Shown: positions 62,526-64,000 of the stretch, one piece after another
How positions within the stretch are numbered: position 1 is the stretch's first letter
How the letters are laid out: each line of letters starts with the position of its first letter
Assembly: GCF_000315915.1 (NCBI RefSeq)
Contig: NC_020185.1
Coordinates: 1,240,001 to 1,304,000, forward strand
Length of the DNA: 64,000 bases
Reading direction: 5' to 3'
Source of the DNA: Henningerozyma blattae CBS 6284
Lineage: Eukaryota > Ascomycota > Saccharomycetes > Saccharomycetales > Saccharomycetaceae
The notes under the pieces: model-generated
What the model was told of the DNA's origin: nothing
Database searches by the model: none
Seen by the model: only the letters and a program-made list of their open reading frames with translations
Program-made: the position numbers and the translations under genes

Positions 62526-64000
62526 TCATAGAATTGTCCATGGTTCTTCAACACGAATATCAGGCACAACAGTTGTAATTGCATTAGTAACTGCAGTAAT
62601 TGTTTGTTTTATCTCATTACCATTACTTTTCCTCTTTTTAGAAAAGATCAAACTTCTTGCATATTCTAACTCTCCATAAATGCAATTAATCGCTGTGGTG
62701 ACGCCATCTTCTTTAGATATTTGACTCTGAATCAATTGAGCCTTAGCTTTCATTCGTTTATTAGTAGTTACTGTGATCAAAGCTTTCGATAGAGATTTAC
62801 TATTTAATTTTTTTAACGATAACCCAACACCTATCTCTTCCACTCTCATTGCGTAAAAATATTGATCACCAAAAAATGGTTTAATAATTGTTGGTAAACC
62901 TGCTCTTAGAGTTGCACCTGTGGTACCAGAACCACCATGATGAACTGCTGCATCTACTTGTGGGAATAACCAATCATGTGGAACTGACCCAGCATTGTAA
63001 ATGCTGTTGGGTAATTCAACATCCATAGTAGTGGCAGATTTATCACCTAATCTATCAGACCATCCTTTATTTAAAATACAAAATACATCAGCTTCTTTGA
63101 CAGCTTCAACGATGGCTCTTGTCATCTCAGTGGCATTATCTACAACAATGGACCCAAAGCCAATATATACTAATTTCTTATGTCTCATTCTTGCTAATCT
63201 AATAAATTCTACCAGGGGCTTTGGCGGTTCATATTCATTCTTTTCATCTAAAAACCAATAACCTGTAACTTTGGTCCATTCGCTGAAATCAATGGCAGGT
63301 GGGAAAATAGTGGGTGAAACATTATATAAAAATGGAACTCTATTTTGTTGCATTAAGGTTAAATTAGTTTTTTCTAATTTCAATTTTTCTACTCTCCATT
63401 TATTAATCTGTCCACTAATACCTTTCCAAAAAATATTTTCAAATAGAACGTGAGTGAAATAATTATAATTACCACCTCTCTTTTGATCTGGAACAATAAA
63501 AGCATGTGGATAAGCTCTTGTTCTTGTCCATGGCATTGTAAATGCTCTATAATATGGAATTTGCATAGCTTCTGCGATATGAATACCTGCCATTGCAGAT
63601 GGTGACTCAATTAGAATATCTAAATTATTTCTCTTGCAGGCTTCCCAAGATGTATCCAATAGCTCTGTAATCCAACCACGGAATTTTGAAGAGGCTTCCC
63701 GTAACATGCCAATATTAATGGATTCATGTTCAACCATCAATGCCATTAATTCTGCAGGATTTCCTGCAATTTCTTCAAATCCAATACTATGGCTTGTAAC
63801 AAATTCTTTAAAATCCTTATGTGTTATAATAATAACCTCATGTCCTTCTTTCAATAAACCTCTAGCTAAGGCAATATATGGTTGGACATCACCTCTAGAT
63901 CCAATAGTAAGCAAACCAAATTTGTAACTTTTATTCGGACGGGAATTTGTGTTAAAATATGGGCTACGATCAATCATAACTGGAACATCAAACCCATCCG
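62526..64000 (-). CDS. ATG26: Sterol 3-beta-glucosyltransferase, C-terminal part (runs off the window)
   Basis: UDP-glucose:ergosterol glucosyltransferase of the GT1 family, membrane-associated. At least 491 codons are visible; S. cerevisiae Atg26 is about 1198 aa, and its PH/GRAM part lies beyond base 64000. The frame is open to the edge ([16 protein letters not shown]), so the Met at 63977 is internal. Hallmarks: [66 protein letters not shown], and the UDP-binding [40 protein letters not shown]. It is convergent with MET2. It is YLR189C in S. cerevisiae, next to MDL1, as here. Confidence 0.95.
   Translation of the reverse strand, partial: DGFDVPVMIDRSPYFNTNSRPNKSYKFGLLTIGSRGDVQPYIALARGLLKEGHEVIIITHKDFKEFVTSHSIGFEEIAGNPAELMALMVEHESINIGMLREASSKFRGWITELLDTSWEACKRNNLDILIESPSAMAGIHIAEAMQIPYYRAFTMPWTRTRAYPHAFIVPDQKRGGNYNYFTHVLFENIFWKGISGQINKWRVEKLKLEKTNLTLMQQNRVPFLYNVSPTIFPPAIDFSEWTKVTGYWFLDEKNEYEPPKPLVEFIRLARMRHKKLVYIGFGSIVVDNATEMTRAIVEAVKEADVFCILNKGWSDRLGDKSATTMDVELPNSIYNAGSVPHDWLFPQVDAAVHHGGSGTTGATLRAGLPTIIKPFFGDQYFYAMRVEEIGVGLSLKKLNSKSLSKALITVTTNKRMKAKAQLIQSQISKEDGVTTAINCIYGELEYARSLIFSKKRKSNGNEIKQTITAVTNAITTVVPDIRVEEPWTIL

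Overview
The window is yeast nuclear DNA from a budding yeast of the Saccharomycetaceae. The genes are dense and almost intron-free, the intergenic DNA is AT-rich, the promoter motifs are S. cerevisiae-like, and the one clear intron (in RPL37) has GTATGT/TACTAAC signals. The gene order follows the ancestral order that S. cerevisiae now splits between chromosomes III-left, IV-right, XII-right and XIV-left. It runs PDI1, GLK1, ATG22, SRO9, GRX1/2, LSB5, RRP7, SDH7, FUS1, FRM2/HBN1, AGP1/GNP1, PSP1, TFS1, LPP1, VTA1, TOS4/PLM2, RPL37, LCD1, EMG1, PRM1, SKG3/CAF120, MDL1, MET2, ATG26. Many genes expected between these are missing (HIS4, BIK1, GIN4/KCC4, SMT3, SAM1/2, SWI6 and others). That pattern fits one sister region of a post-whole-genome-duplication species, for example Tetrapisispora/Henningerozyma, Kazachstania, Naumovozyma or Vanderwaltozyma. 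The genus is an inference and is not settled here.

Layout. 1-17 kb: a PDI1 fragment, a 3-kb gap, glucokinase, the vacuolar exporter ATG22, the La-motif protein SRO9, two tandem glutaredoxins, LSB5, RRP7 and SDH7. 17.8-33.6 kb is the most plastic part: FUS1, four FRM2/HBN1-type nitroreductase copies in both orientations (one with an in-frame stop in a readthrough-prone context), an unrecognised coiled-coil protein with 12-residue repeats, a 2.4-kb empty stretch, and two tandem AGP1/GNP1 permeases that show gene conversion. 34-64 kb: PSP1, TFS1, LPP1, VTA1, the FHA gene TOS4/PLM2, spliced RPL37, LCD1/DDC2, EMG1, PRM1, SKG3/CAF120, MDL1, MET2 and the 3' part of ATG26.

Regulatory logic is readable in several promoters. 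A palindromic pair of pheromone response elements lies before FUS1, and PRE-like sites lie before PRM1, another mating gene. Three MCB boxes precede TOS4/PLM2. RRP7 and EMG1, both ribosome-biogenesis genes, have PAC/RRPE-type motifs. RPL37 has a Rap1-type RPG box. MET2 has a Cbf1/Met31-type module. Most genes are ordinary single-copy housekeeping genes. The best candidates for new biology are the possible stop-codon readthrough nitroreductase, the 12-residue-repeat protein beside it, the glutaredoxin with a CPYS active site, and the converted permease pair.
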